From assembly GCF_005160265.1 (NCBI RefSeq), contig NZ_CP039865.1, forward strand, positions 1,016,828 to 1,080,827: a stretch of DNA of 64,000 nucleotides, in the 5' to 3' direction. The DNA is from Phreatobacter aquaticus (GTDB lineage: Bacteria; Pseudomonadota; Alphaproteobacteria; Rhizobiales; Phreatobacteraceae). Below are positions 1 through 8,523 of the stretch, piece after piece (within the stretch, counting starts at the first letter, position 1; the number at the start of each line of letters is the position of its first letter). The position numbers and the translations under genes are program-made. Below the pieces are notes generated by a model, which was given only the letters and a program-made list of their open reading frames with translations, searched no databases and had not been told where the DNA came from.

Positions 1-2
1 CC

Positions 3-593
3 TATGCCCAGTGGCCGATCTTCAAGGCGGTCAACAATCTCGACGATTCCAAGATGGTGTTCGAGAATGTCGGCTTCCCGGTCCGCGAGCCGATGCTGGC
101 CTCGGGTGAGGTCGACGCCATCTTCGGCTTCGCCCACTCGTCCTACATCAATCTCAAGTCGCGCGGCGTTCCCGATGCCGACATCATCGTGCTGCACATG
201 TTCGACTATGGCGTCGAGCTATACGGCAACGTGCTGATGCCGAGCGTCGGCTTCATGAAGGACAACCGCGCAGCTGTCGCCGGCTTCAACCGCGCTGTGG
301 TCAAGGGCATCCGCGACTGCATCGCCGATCAGGCCGCGGCCGTGAAGCTGGTCCTCGCCCGCAACGACGTCGCCCGCCAGGAGACCGAGGCCGAGCGCCT
401 CAAGATGTGCATCGACAATTACGTCATGACGCCCTGGGTGAAAGCCAACGGCATTGGCGGCATCGATCCGGCGCGTCTCGCCAAGTCGATCGACCAGATC
501 GGCCTGACCTTCACCTACAAGAACAAGCCGAAGCCCGAGGACGTGTTCGTCAGCGACCTTCTCCCGCCGGCCGCCGAGCGCAAGCTGGTCTGA
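3..593 (+). CDS. ABC transporter solute-binding protein, NitT/TauT type (5' partial)
   Basis: The gene runs in from the left edge, so its start and signal peptide are missing; about 196 C-terminal codons remain and end in TGA at 591-593. The visible part has the alpha/beta pattern of NMT1/THI5-like periplasmic proteins, with a segment reading MLASGEVDAIFGFAHSSY that resembles their ligand-binding cleft. The ATPase and permease of a NitT/TauT-type importer follow at once, so it is very likely the binding subunit of that system. Substrate (nitrate, sulfonate, pyrimidine precursor or other) cannot be told. A strong hairpin follows the stop codon. Confidence 0.8.
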   Translation, partial: YAQWPIFKAVNNLDDSKMVFENVGFPVREPMLASGEVDAIFGFAHSSYINLKSRGVPDADIIVLHMFDYGVELYGNVLMPSVGFMKDNRAAVAGFNRAVVKGIRDCIADQAAAVKLVLARNDVARQETEAERLKMCIDNYVMTPWVKANGIGGIDPARLAKSIDQIGLTFTYKNKPKPEDVFVSDLLPPAAERKLV

Positions 594-608
594 TCCTTGC
601 TGCCTCCC

Positions 609-633
609 GATCCGGGCGAACACCGCCCGGATC
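609..633 (+). promoter_or_regulatory. intergenic hairpin after the binding-protein gene
   Basis: A perfect 10-bp inverted repeat (gatccgggcg and cgcccggatc) with a 5-nt loop lies 15 nt after the binding-protein stop and about 30 nt before the ATPase start. No T-run follows, so it is not a canonical terminator. Such hairpins in ABC operons commonly protect the upstream mRNA or partly attenuate transcription, which keeps the binding protein in excess. That role is inferred. Confidence 0.5.
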
Positions 634-661
634 ATCGCACCCGACCGGAAGGCTTGTTCCC

Positions 662-1453
662 TTGCGTCCCTTCGTCGAACTGACCGACGTCAGCCATACC
701 TATTCAACGGGCGGCACGCTTGCCGTCGACGGCTTGAGCCTGAAGGTCTCGGAGGGTGAGTTCGCCGCGGTTGTCGGTCCGTCCGGCTGCGGCAAGTCCA
801 CCCTCATGAAGCTCGCAACCGGCCTGCAGTTCCCGCAGAAGGGTGCGGTCATCGTTGACGGCAAGGAAGTCTCCGAGCCGGTCAAGATGGCCGGCATGGC
901 ATTCCAGGCCCCGACCCTGCTGCCCTGGCGCACGACGCTTGAGAACCTGATGCTGCCGCTGGAGATCGTCCAGCCGCACCGCTCCAGGTTGCGCAAGCAC
1001 CGCGCCGAATATGTCGCAAAGGCCGAAGCCCTGCTGGAATCGGTGGGTCTCGGTGGCGCGGGTTCCAAGTTCCCGTGGCAATTGTCCGGCGGCATGCAGC
1101 AGCGGTCCTCGCTGTGCCGCGCGCTGATCCACGAGCCGAAGCTGCTGATGCTCGACGAGCCGTTCGGCGCGCTCGATGCCTTCACGCGCGAGGAACTCTG
1201 GTGCGTCATCCGCGACCTACATGCGCGCATGGCCGGCAAGCTGACAGTGATCCTCGTCACCCACGATCTTCGCGAGGCGACGTTCCTGGCCGACCGCATC
1301 TTCTGCATGTCGCAGCGGCCCGGTCGCATCATCACCGAGCGGGTGGTGGACTTCCCGCGGCCGCGCGATCTCGAAATCACCTACACGCAGGCCTTTTCCG
1401 ACATTGTCCATGACCTGCGCGCCCGCATTGCGGAAGCGCGTTCGGCAGCGTGA
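662..1453 (+). CDS. ABC transporter ATP-binding protein, NitT/TauT type
   Basis: A 263-aa ATPase that would energise import through the adjacent permease. It shows a Walker A motif (GPSGCGKST), a Q-loop region (MAFQAPTLLPWRT), the signature LSGGMQQR, Walker B (LLMLDEPFGALD) and the H-loop (VTHDLREA), all in the order and spacing of NitT/TauT ATPases. I chose the TTG at 662 because GGAAGG ends 9 nt upstream and the length fits the family; the frame stays open further upstream, but that part overlaps the binding-protein gene. The permease starts 7 nt after the stop. Confidence 0.88.
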   Translation: MRPFVELTDVSHTYSTGGTLAVDGLSLKVSEGEFAAVVGPSGCGKSTLMKLATGLQFPQKGAVIVDGKEVSEPVKMAGMAFQAPTLLPWRTTLENLMLPLEIVQPHRSRLRKHRAEYVAKAEALLESVGLGGAGSKFPWQLSGGMQQRSSLCRALIHEPKLLMLDEPFGALDAFTREELWCVIRDLHARMAGKLTVILVTHDLREATFLADRIFCMSQRPGRIITERVVDFPRPRDLEITYTQAFSDIVHDLRARIAEARSAA

Positions 1454-1460
1454 GGCCCTG

Positions 1461-2342
1461 ATGCAGCCGGTCATCGACTTTCTTCTGAACTATTGGCCGG
1501 CGGCGATCGCGATCGGATGTGTGGCCTTCCTCGCCAAGGTCCTGTTCGACGTGGTCACCGCCACCAGCATCGACAAGACGAAGCTGGCGCTGAAGCTGGC
1601 GCCGGTCATCTGCACCATCGGAACATTTCTGGTCTGGGAACTGTTCTGCAAGGCGTTGAACGTCTCGACATTCGTGCTGCCGGCGCCCTCCACCATCATC
1701 TCCGCGACCTGGGAATTCCGCCGCCAGATCGGCCTGCACTCGTTCCACACGGCCTGGATGACGCTGGCCGGCTTCGGCCTGGCCGTAGCCTTCGGCGTCG
1801 CGCTCGGCCTGGTTCTCGGCGCCAGCCGCTTCTTCTATGCCGGCTTCTATCCCCTGATGGTCGGGTTCAACTCGATCCCGAAGGTCGCCGTGGTTCCGAT
1901 CCTGGTCATCTGGTTCGGCGTCGGCTGGCTTCCGGCCGTGCTGACCGCCTTCATGATCTCGTTTTTCCCGATCGTCGTGAACGTCGCGACCGGTCTTGCC
2001 ACGATCGAGCCGGAAACCGAGGACGTGCTGAAGGCGCTTGGCGCGTCCAAGCTGCAGATCATGACCAAGGTCGGTATTCCCCGCTCGCTGCCCTATTTCT
2101 TCGGGTCGCTGAAGGTCGCCATCACGCTCGCCTATGTCGGCTCGGTCATTGCGGAGTACAACGCCTCGCGCTTCGGCATCGGCAACCTGATGGCCCGCGC
2201 CTCGGCGGACTTCAACGTACCGCTGCTGTTCGCTTCCCTCATCGCTCTCGCGATCCTCGGCGTCGCCATGTACATGGCCACCGTCTGGCTTGAGAACCGG
2301 ATGACCGGCTGGGCCCAACGCTCGTCCTTCGCGGCCGGCTGA
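1461..2342 (+). CDS. ABC transporter permease, NitT/TauT type
   Basis: A 293-aa inner-membrane permease. There are roughly six hydrophobic segments plus the conserved cytoplasmic coupling loop (EDVLKALGASKLQIMTKVGIP), which is the EAA-like motif that docks on the ATPase. The N-terminus has an extra membrane segment before the binding-protein-dependent permease domain. ATG at 1461 is the natural start, 7 nt after the ATPase gene. It is the last gene of the importer operon; a gap of about 95 nt separates it from yggT. Confidence 0.87.
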   Translation: MQPVIDFLLNYWPAAIAIGCVAFLAKVLFDVVTATSIDKTKLALKLAPVICTIGTFLVWELFCKALNVSTFVLPAPSTIISATWEFRRQIGLHSFHTAWMTLAGFGLAVAFGVALGLVLGASRFFYAGFYPLMVGFNSIPKVAVVPILVIWFGVGWLPAVLTAFMISFFPIVVNVATGLATIEPETEDVLKALGASKLQIMTKVGIPRSLPYFFGSLKVAITLAYVGSVIAEYNASRFGIGNLMARASADFNVPLLFASLIALAILGVAMYMATVWLENRMTGWAQRSSFAAG

Positions 2343-2436
2343 CGCAATAGGGATCACTGCTGAAGGCGTGCCGCTTGCCCCGGCGCGCTCGCGGCCCCAT
2401 AAATCACATCCATTCGGCCCACGTTACGGCGGACCC

Positions 2437-2727
2437 ATGAAAGCCCTCATCGACGTCATCATCATCGCCCTCGACATCTTCTGGTGGGTGATCATCGCCT
2501 CCGCCATCCTGTCCTGGCTCATCGTCTTCAACGTCGTGAACTATTCGAACCAGATCGTCGCCCAGATCGATCAGACGCTCCGGGCGATCACCGAGCCCGT
2601 GCTCGCGCCGATCCGCCGGCGCATGCCCAATACCGGCGCGGTCGACCTCTCGCCGATCGTGCTGCTGCTCGGCATCATCTTCATCAAGCTGGTCCTGTCC
2701 TATTACGTCCGACCCTACGTGTTCTGA
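2437..2727 (+). CDS. YggT family membrane protein
   Basis: A 96-aa protein with two hydrophobic stretches (about residues 7-31 and 68-90) flanking an amphipathic loop, as in the YggT family. The loop contains EPVLAPIRRRMPNTGAVDLSP, the family hallmark. In other bacteria YggT proteins are linked to osmotic tolerance or to positioning of the division or photosynthetic apparatus; the role here is unknown. The ATG at 2437 has GGCGGA just upstream. The DUF167 gene begins 4 nt after the stop; yggT next to a DUF167 (yggU) gene is a widespread pairing. Confidence 0.87.
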   Translation: MKALIDVIIIALDIFWWVIIASAILSWLIVFNVVNYSNQIVAQIDQTLRAITEPVLAPIRRRMPNTGAVDLSPIVLLLGIIFIKLVLSYYVRPYVF

Positions 2728-2731
2728 CGCC

Positions 2732-3349
2732 ATGACAGTGCCCTACCGGATCGACGGCGACGTGTTGCTCCTCGACATCCGGCTGACGCCGCGTGGCGGA
2801 CGAGACGCGATTGAAGGCGCGGAGCGGCTCTCCGATGGCCGCCCCGTCGTGAAGGCCCGCGTTCGCGCTGTGCCCGAGGACGGCAAGGCCAATGCCGCCC
2901 TCGAGGCTCTGGTCGCCGACGCCATGGGGGTTGCGAAGTCCAAGGTCGAGGTCGTGCAAGGCCAGACCGCCCGACTGAAGACGGTGTCCGTCCGGGGTGA
3001 TGCGTCACGCCTCTCGGCGACCGCGGCCCGTCTTTTCGTGCTGGGATTGGCCTTGGTCGCCATGACGGCTCTCTCGACCTCCGCATCGGCGCAGTTCGTC
3101 ACCCGCGGCGACATCTGCACCGATCCGACGGAGTTTCTCCGCTCCCGTGCCGTCGTCGAGCGCGCCGGTCTTGCCAATCCGGACAGGGGCCGGCTGCTGC
3201 GAACCATCCGCGCGGCCCAGTCACTGGCGGAAGAGGGCTGCACCAATCGCGATGCCTGGCTGGTCCGGCGCTCCGTCGGCATGCTCAATGCGGTCAATCG
3301 TGAAGTCAGGCGCCCGCCGGTCGAACTGCCTGCCTTTGTGCGCCAATAG
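2732..3349 (+). CDS. DUF167 (YggU-like) domain fused to a secretory-type C-terminal region
   Basis: Residues 1-95 are a normal DUF167 domain, with the typical VKARVRAVPEDGKANAAL block. Stand-alone family members usually end near residue 100. Here the frame continues through a hydrophobic segment (residues 101-120, LFVLGLALVAMTALSTSASA) that ends in an ASA-Q signal-peptidase-like site, and then a tail of about 85 aa with two Cys (129, 170). The tail reads like a small exported protein whose start has merged with the DUF167 gene. In-frame internal starts are possible, for example GTG at 2984, which would give a 36-residue signal peptide. Product of a real fusion or two overlapping translations cannot be decided here. 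It ends directly against the convergent HisE-like gene. Confidence 0.75.
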   Translation: MTVPYRIDGDVLLLDIRLTPRGGRDAIEGAERLSDGRPVVKARVRAVPEDGKANAALEALVADAMGVAKSKVEVVQGQTARLKTVSVRGDASRLSATAARLFVLGLALVAMTALSTSASAQFVTRGDICTDPTEFLRSRAVVERAGLANPDRGRLLRTIRAAQSLAEEGCTNRDAWLVRRSVGMLNAVNREVRRPPVELPAFVRQ

Positions 3350-3706
3350 TCAGCGTCGTTTGATCAGGCTCTTGTCGTCACCGAGGGCGACCGGCCCCTT
3401 GTGCAGCTTCTCGGCGATTCCGTAGAGCTGTTCGCGCCGCTCCATCTCCGCCCAGACCTCGCCCGGCTCGACGCCCATCTCCACCCACAGAACCGACAGA
3501 TTGTAGAACAGGTCCGCGCTCTCGCGGATGACCGCGAAGCGATCATCGGCAAGGGCATCGATGGCCACTTCGGTGGCCTCCTCGACCAGCTTCTTGACCA
3601 TCTTCGACCGCCCGCTTCGCAGCAGCCGGGCGGTGCGCGACGATGCGGGATCGTCAATACGCGCCTTCAGCACCGCGTCGTGCAGCCGCTCCATCGGGCC
3701 GGGCAT
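3350..3706 (-). CDS. hisE: phosphoribosyl-ATP pyrophosphohydrolase (HisE-like)
   Basis: A 118-aa all-alpha MazG/PRA-PH family protein. It would hydrolyse phosphoribosyl-ATP to phosphoribosyl-AMP in histidine synthesis. The metal-binding helix pair is visible as KLVEEATEVAIDAL and RESADLFYNLSVLW. I picked the ATG at 3706 because GGAGG lies 8 nt upstream; the ATG at 3721 lacks a good site. It stands alone rather than in a hisHAF operon, and hisZG lie 56 kb away, so it may be a second copy or a paralogue with another nucleotide substrate. Confidence 0.8.
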   Translation of the reverse strand: MPGPMERLHDAVLKARIDDPASSRTARLLRSGRSKMVKKLVEEATEVAIDALADDRFAVIRESADLFYNLSVLWVEMGVEPGEVWAEMERREQLYGIAEKLHKGPVALGDDKSLIKRR

Positions 3707-3723
3707 GACTGTCGCCTCCATGT

Positions 3724-3773
3724 GATTCGTTCGAATCTCTAGACAACTTTCCCGTGACATCACCGTGTCACGG
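3724..3773. promoter_or_regulatory. two dyads in the hisE-eamA divergent region
   Basis: The stretch between the divergent HisE-like and EamA genes carries two inverted repeats: gattcg-tt-cgaatc at 3724-3737, and ccgtgaca-N6-tgtcacgg at 3752-3773 (8-bp perfect arms). They sit where promoters of the two genes should be, so one or both may be operators. No matching regulator is adjacent. The assignment rests on symmetry and position only. Confidence 0.3.
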
Positions 3774-3921
3774 AAGGCCGGACTGTCAATCTCCGATACA
3801 ACTTGGCGTGAGCGACGCATGGCCGCCGGGCAGATGCGATGACAAATCGGGTGGCTCAACGGTTGCGAATGCGCAGGATGCGCGCCCGTGCGTTTTGTCC
3901 GGGGCGATTCGAGAACCGATC

Positions 3922-4830
3922 ATGTCAGCGCGCGACTGGGGCCTCCTCCTTCTTCTCTCGCTCCTCTGGGGTGGCACGTTCTTCTTTGTCCGGGTCGCCC
4001 TCGACGACCTGCCACCGCTGACGCTAGTTCTGTTGCGTGTCCTCATTGCCTCGATCGCGCTCCTGCTGGTGCTGAAGGCGACCGGTCAGGCGCTGCTGTT
4101 CCGGCGCGACATTGCCGCCGTCATGCTGGGCATGGCGATCGTCAACAATCTGATCCCGTTCACCCTGATCTTCTGGGCGCAGACCGCGCTTCCCGCAGGG
4201 CTTACGGCCATCCTCAATGCCACCACGCCGCTGTTCACCGTCGTCGTGATGCATCTCTGCACCACCGACGAGAAGGCGACAGCCAACAAGCTGGCGGGGG
4301 TGCTCTTAGGCTTCCTCGGCGTTGTCGTGCTGATCGGGCCGGCCGCGGCCGGCGCGCTCGATACGCCGGTCTGGGCACTGCTGGCCTGCCTCGGCGCGGC
4401 GCTGTCCTATGCCTTCTCCGCGCTCTGGGGTCGCAGGATCAAGCCGCTTGGCCTCAGCCCCGTGTTCACGGCCTGGGCGCAGCTGACCTGGACCACTCTC
4501 CTCATGGCGCCGCTCGTCATGACCACGGAGCATCCCTGGACGCTGGCAATGCCCGGCAAGGCGGCCATTGCCGCGGTCCTCGCGCTGGCGTTCCTGTCGA
4601 CGGCCCTCGGCTATATCCTGTTCTTCCGCATTCTCGCGAGCGCGGGCCCGACCAACCTCATGCTGGTTACCTTCCTCATTCCGGTCACCGCCATCTTCCT
4701 CGGCAGCGTCTTCCTTGGCGAGCGGCTGGCCTGGACCCACATCGCAGGCATGGTGCTGATCGGCATCGGCCTTGCGGCCATCGACGGGCGGATCTGGAAG
4801 CGGCTGACGGCTGAGCGGCGGCCGGCCTAG
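3922..4830 (+). CDS. EamA family (DMT) transporter
   Basis: A 302-aa inner-membrane protein with about ten hydrophobic segments arranged as two EamA repeats, typical of the drug/metabolite transporter superfamily. The N-terminal repeat opens with LLSLLWGGTFFFVRVAL and the second ends in LGERLAWTHIAGMVLIGIGL, both family signatures. Substrates range from amino acids to metabolites and cannot be predicted. The start at 3922 gives the usual family length. The stop overlaps the convergent putA stop by 4 nt. Confidence 0.85.
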   Translation: MSARDWGLLLLLSLLWGGTFFFVRVALDDLPPLTLVLLRVLIASIALLLVLKATGQALLFRRDIAAVMLGMAIVNNLIPFTLIFWAQTALPAGLTAILNATTPLFTVVVMHLCTTDEKATANKLAGVLLGFLGVVVLIGPAAAGALDTPVWALLACLGAALSYAFSALWGRRIKPLGLSPVFTAWAQLTWTTLLMAPLVMTTEHPWTLAMPGKAAIAAVLALAFLSTALGYILFFRILASAGPTNLMLVTFLIPVTAIFLGSVFLGERLAWTHIAGMVLIGIGLAAIDGRIWKRLTAERRPA

Positions 4831-7800
4831 CCTTCGCCACCGGCCAGCAGGCTGGCATTGCCGCCGGCAGCGGCCGTGTTCACCGACACGACCTGCTCGA
4901 TGGCGAAACGCGCGAGGTAGTGCGGCCCGCCGGCCTTCGGCCCGGTTCCGGACAGGCCCGAGCCACCGAAGGGCTGGGTGCCGACCACCGCACCGATCAT
5001 GTTGCGGTTGACGTAGACATTGCCGTGATTGAGGCGCTCGACGATCGCCTCCTGCACCTGGTCGATCCGCGAGTGGATGCCGAGCGTCAGTCCCGTGCCG
5101 TTGGCGGCAATGGCATCAAGAAGGGCGGGCAGCTGGCCAGCCTTCCAGGTCGTGACATGCAGCACCGGGCCGAACACCTCCTCCGTCAGGTCCGAGGGGC
5201 TGGCGACCCGGACAATGGCCGGCGGAACGAAGAGCCCATCCGGGACGCCGGCCGGCAGGCCAGCCTGCCAGACGAGGCGGCCCTCGGCTTTCGCTCGTGC
5301 GACAACCGCATCCAGCCGCTGCTTCGCCTCGCCATCGATCACCGGGCCGACATGCACCGAGGGATCGCGCGGATCGCCGATCTTCAGTTCGGCGGCGGCG
5401 CCGCGCACCATGTCCAGCATACGCTCCGCCACATCCTCCTGAAGGCAGAGCAGCCGGAGCGCCGAACAGCGCTGGCCGGCCGAGCGGAAGGCCGACATGA
5501 CGACATCGTCGCTCACCTGCTCAGGAAGTGCCGTGGCATCGACGATCATCGCGTTGATGCCGCCGGTCTCGGCGATCAGCGGCACGATCGGCCCGCGCCT
5601 TGCGGCCAGCGTCTGGTTGATCTTGGTCGCGACCTCTGTCGAGCCGGTGAAGGCAACGCCGGCCACCCGGCTGTCGCCGACCAGCGCAGCGCCGACGCGG
5701 CCGTCGCCCGGCAACAGGGACAGGGCGCCCGGCGGGATGCCAGCCTTGTGCGCCAGCGAGACGGCCAGCGCGGCAATGAGCGGCGTCTGCTCGGCGGGCT
5801 TGGCGATCACAGCATTGCCGGCAGCAAGCGCAGCCGCCACCTGGCCGAGGAAGATCGCCAGCGGGAAGTTCCACGGGCTGATGCAGATGATCGTGCCGCG
5901 CCCGCGAAGGACAAGCCTGTTCTCCTCGCCGGTCGGGCCCGGCATTATCTGGCCTGAGCCGAACTGGCGACGTGCTTCAACCGCGTAATAGCGGCAGAAA
6001 TCCATGGCTTCGCGCACTTCCGAGACCGCATCGTCGAGGGTCTTGCCGGCCTCATGGGCCAGCAGCGCGATCAGTGCGCCGCGCTCGTGCTCCAGAAGAT
6101 CGGCCAGCTGCTCAAGAGCCTCGGCGCGGGTCGTGGCAGGGGTCGTGCTCCATGGCTGGAAAGCCTTGGCCGCAGCAGCAAAGGCGGCCTCGATGCTCGC
6201 CACATCCGCCTCGTCGACGGTACCCACCTCGCGTCCGTCCACCGGACTGACGACAGGCCGCGCCTGTCCGCTCGCAGGCTTGCCCGCGATGATCGGCTGC
6301 GCGCGCTTCAGCACGCGTGTCTGCCCTGTCGCGACCTCCGCCAGCAGGCTTGCCAGTGCCGTCTCATCACCGAACTCGACGCCAGGCGAATTGACCCGCG
6401 ACGGCGCATAGAGATCGCGCGGACAGGGAAGCCGCCGCGGGCGCGCGTCATCGGCGCTGCCGATCCAGCTTTGCGGGCGCGCGAGCAGCGTCTCGACCGG
6501 CACGGCAGGATCGGCGGAGGCGGACACGAAGGAGGAGTTCGCGCCGTTCTCCAGGAGCCGGCGCACCAGATAGGCCAGCAGGTCGCGATGTCCGCCGACG
6601 GGCGCATAGGTGCGGCAGGCCGCCGCCGGCAGGTCGGTCAACAGGCTTTCATAGAGTGCTTCGCCCATGCCGTGCAGGCGCTGGAACTCGAAGCCATCAG
6701 CGCCACCGGCCTCTTCCAGGATGGTGGCGATCGTCAGCGCATTGTGGGTGGCGAATTGCGGATAGAGCCGCGGCCGGGCCGCCAGAAGCCGGCGGACACA
6801 GGCCATGTAGTTGAGGTCGGTCATCGCCTTGCGCGTGAAGACCGGGAAATCGGCGAGGCCGCGCTCCTGCGCCCGCTTCACCTCGGTGTCCCAATAGGCG
6901 CCCTTCACAAGACGCACCATGAGCTGGCGATTGTGCCGCGCCGCAGCCTTGTCGAGCCAGTCGATCACCGCCAGCGCCCGCTTCTGATAGGCCTGGATCG
7001 CCAGGCCGAAGCCGTTCCAGCCTTCGAGCACCGGATCGGCCAGCACGCGGCCGATCACCTCCAGCGACAATTCCAGCCGGTCGGCTTCCTCGGCATCCAC
7101 CGTGAAGTTGAGGTCATAGGCCTTGGCCTGCGCGGCAAGCGCTATGAGCTTCGGCGTCAGCTCGGCGAGCACGCGCTCCCGGCTCACCGCCTCGTAGCGC
7201 GGATGCAGTGCGGAGAGCTTGACCGAGATGCCCGGCCGATTGGGCAGCGCCTCGTTGCCGGCGCTCTTGCCGATCGCCTCGATCGCATCGGCGTAGCTCT
7301 GATAGTAGCGCTCTGCATCCTCGGCCGTGCGCGCGCCCTCGCCAAGCATATCGTAGGAATAGCGGTAGCGGCGCGTCGAGCCCGCCCGCCCCAGCGCCTC
7401 GCCGATGGTCTGACCTAGCACGAAATGCGAGCCGAGCAGCCGCATCGCCTGGCGGGTGGCGGCGCGCACCGTCGGCAGCCCCAGCCGCTTGCCCAGCGTC
7501 TCCAGAATACCCTCCGGGCTCTCGCCGGGATGGATCACACGGGCGGTGACGCCGAGCGCCCAGGCCGAAGCCGAGACGAGCCAGGCATCCGACTTGGTGG
7601 CGCGGTGCGCCCAGTCCGTGCCCGACAGCTTGTCCTCGATCAGCGCGTCTGCGGTCCGGGCGTCGGGAACGCGCAGCAGGGCTTCCGCCAGCACCATCAG
7701 CGCCAGCCCCTCCTTGGTGCTCAGCGAATATTCCCGGAGGAAATCCTCGATGCCGCCGAGCCCGCCGGACTTGGCCCGGATCGCCCCGATCAGCTGGCGC

Positions 7801-7919
7801 GTGCGCCGGTCGATGGCGGCCTCCCGCGACGGCGCGAGGCTTGCGGCGGCCAGCAGGCGCGCGGCAATCGCTTCGTCGGCTTCGGCATAAACGGCGGAAA
7901 AGGGCTCAACGGGGGACAT
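4827..7919 (-). CDS. putA: bifunctional proline dehydrogenase / 1-pyrroline-5-carboxylate dehydrogenase
   Basis: This 1030-aa enzyme oxidises proline to glutamate in two steps with substrate channelling. Residues 1 to about 480 form the FAD-binding PRODH barrel, ending in the YAPVGGHRDLLAYLVRRL segment near 438-457. Residues about 550-1005 form the aldehyde dehydrogenase domain, with the general-base Glu784 (IAETGG) and the catalytic Cys818 (SAGQRCSAL). The ribbon-helix-helix domain that makes E. coli PutA its own repressor is absent, so control is expected from the divergent Lrp-type gene at 8050. GGAG lies 8 nt before the ATG. No C-terminal extension of the long PutA types is seen. Confidence 0.96.
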   Translation of the reverse strand: MSPVEPFSAVYAEADEAIAARLLAAASLAPSREAAIDRRTRQLIGAIRAKSGGLGGIEDFLREYSLSTKEGLALMVLAEALLRVPDARTADALIEDKLSGTDWAHRATKSDAWLVSASAWALGVTARVIHPGESPEGILETLGKRLGLPTVRAATRQAMRLLGSHFVLGQTIGEALGRAGSTRRYRYSYDMLGEGARTAEDAERYYQSYADAIEAIGKSAGNEALPNRPGISVKLSALHPRYEAVSRERVLAELTPKLIALAAQAKAYDLNFTVDAEEADRLELSLEVIGRVLADPVLEGWNGFGLAIQAYQKRALAVIDWLDKAAARHNRQLMVRLVKGAYWDTEVKRAQERGLADFPVFTRKAMTDLNYMACVRRLLAARPRLYPQFATHNALTIATILEEAGGADGFEFQRLHGMGEALYESLLTDLPAAACRTYAPVGGHRDLLAYLVRRLLENGANSSFVSASADPAVPVETLLARPQSWIGSADDARPRRLPCPRDLYAPSRVNSPGVEFGDETALASLLAEVATGQTRVLKRAQPIIAGKPASGQARPVVSPVDGREVGTVDEADVASIEAAFAAAAKAFQPWSTTPATTRAEALEQLADLLEHERGALIALLAHEAGKTLDDAVSEVREAMDFCRYYAVEARRQFGSGQIMPGPTGEENRLVLRGRGTIICISPWNFPLAIFLGQVAAALAAGNAVIAKPAEQTPLIAALAVSLAHKAGIPPGALSLLPGDGRVGAALVGDSRVAGVAFTGSTEVATKINQTLAARRGPIVPLIAETGGINAMIVDATALPEQVSDDVVMSAFRSAGQRCSALRLLCLQEDVAERMLDMVRGAAAELKIGDPRDPSVHVGPVIDGEAKQRLDAVVARAKAEGRLVWQAGLPAGVPDGLFVPPAIVRVASPSDLTEEVFGPVLHVTTWKAGQLPALLDAIAANGTGLTLGIHSRIDQVQEAIVERLNHGNVYVNRNMIGAVVGTQPFGGSGLSGTGPKAGGPHYLARFAIEQVVSVNTAAAGGNASLLAGGEG

Positions 7920-8049
7920 GAGGGCGGCTCCGGCGCACGACAGCGATTGTGATCAGGATATGTCGAGATGACCGGGGTTTCGATATTGTAAAATCGCTAT
8001 CAGGCAGTGATATTCGCTATTGAAGACCGATCCTCGCGCTGATTTCACC
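7920..8049. promoter_or_regulatory. putA / Lrp-regulator divergent control region
   Basis: This 130-nt spacer is clearly more AT-rich than its surroundings around 7975-8020. It contains near-identical direct repeats, aatcgctat at 7992-8000 and attcgctat at 8012-8020, spaced 20 bp centre to centre (about two helical turns), plus two gatatt boxes. Lrp/AsnC proteins often bind such phased sites, and the divergent arrangement fits a proline-responsive PutR-like switch. The function is inferred from position. Confidence 0.4.
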
Positions 8050-8514
8050 ATGCACCACGACATCGACAATCTCGATCGCCGCATCCTGCGCCTGCTTCAG
8101 GAGGATGGACGGATCGCGACCGTCGAGCTCGCCGAAAAGGTGGGCCTGTCGCCGACCGCCACCAGCGAGCGGGTGAAGCGCCTGACGCGCGATGGGGTGA
8201 TTGCCGGCTATGGCGCCAGGCTCGATCCGCAGAAGCTCGGCCGGGGATTTCTGGTCTTTGTCGAGGTCACGCTCGACAAGACGACGCCGGACGTGTTCGA
8301 CCGCTTCGCGCTGGCCGTCGCTCGGGCGCCGGATGTGCTGGAATGTCACCTGGTCGCCGGGGGCTTCGACTATCTGATCAAGACCAGGGTCGCTGACATG
8401 GCCGCCTATCGAAGCTTTCTCGGCGAAGTCCTGCTGTCGCTGCCGGGTGTCCGCGAAACGCGGACCTATGCTGTGATGGAAGAGGTCAAGGCAACGTCGT
8501 CATTGCCGGTCTGA
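8050..8514 (+). CDS. Lrp/AsnC family transcriptional regulator, probable putA activator
   Basis: A 154-aa feast/famine regulator. Residues about 5-65 are the winged helix-turn-helix (ILRLLQEDGRIATVELAEKV, then LSPTATSERVKRL), and the C-terminal half is the ligand-binding RAM domain (ECHLVAGGFDYLIKTRV). Its divergent position next to putA matches PutR regulators of alphaproteobacteria, which activate putA in response to proline. ATG at 8050 is preferred because the helix-turn-helix then starts at the usual distance; an upstream in-frame TTG at 8020 would add ten residues but would lie on a candidate operator repeat. Confidence 0.88.
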   Translation: MHHDIDNLDRRILRLLQEDGRIATVELAEKVGLSPTATSERVKRLTRDGVIAGYGARLDPQKLGRGFLVFVEVTLDKTTPDVFDRFALAVARAPDVLECHLVAGGFDYLIKTRVADMAAYRSFLGEVLLSLPGVRETRTYAVMEEVKATSSLPV

Positions 8515-8523
8515 GCAGGCCTC

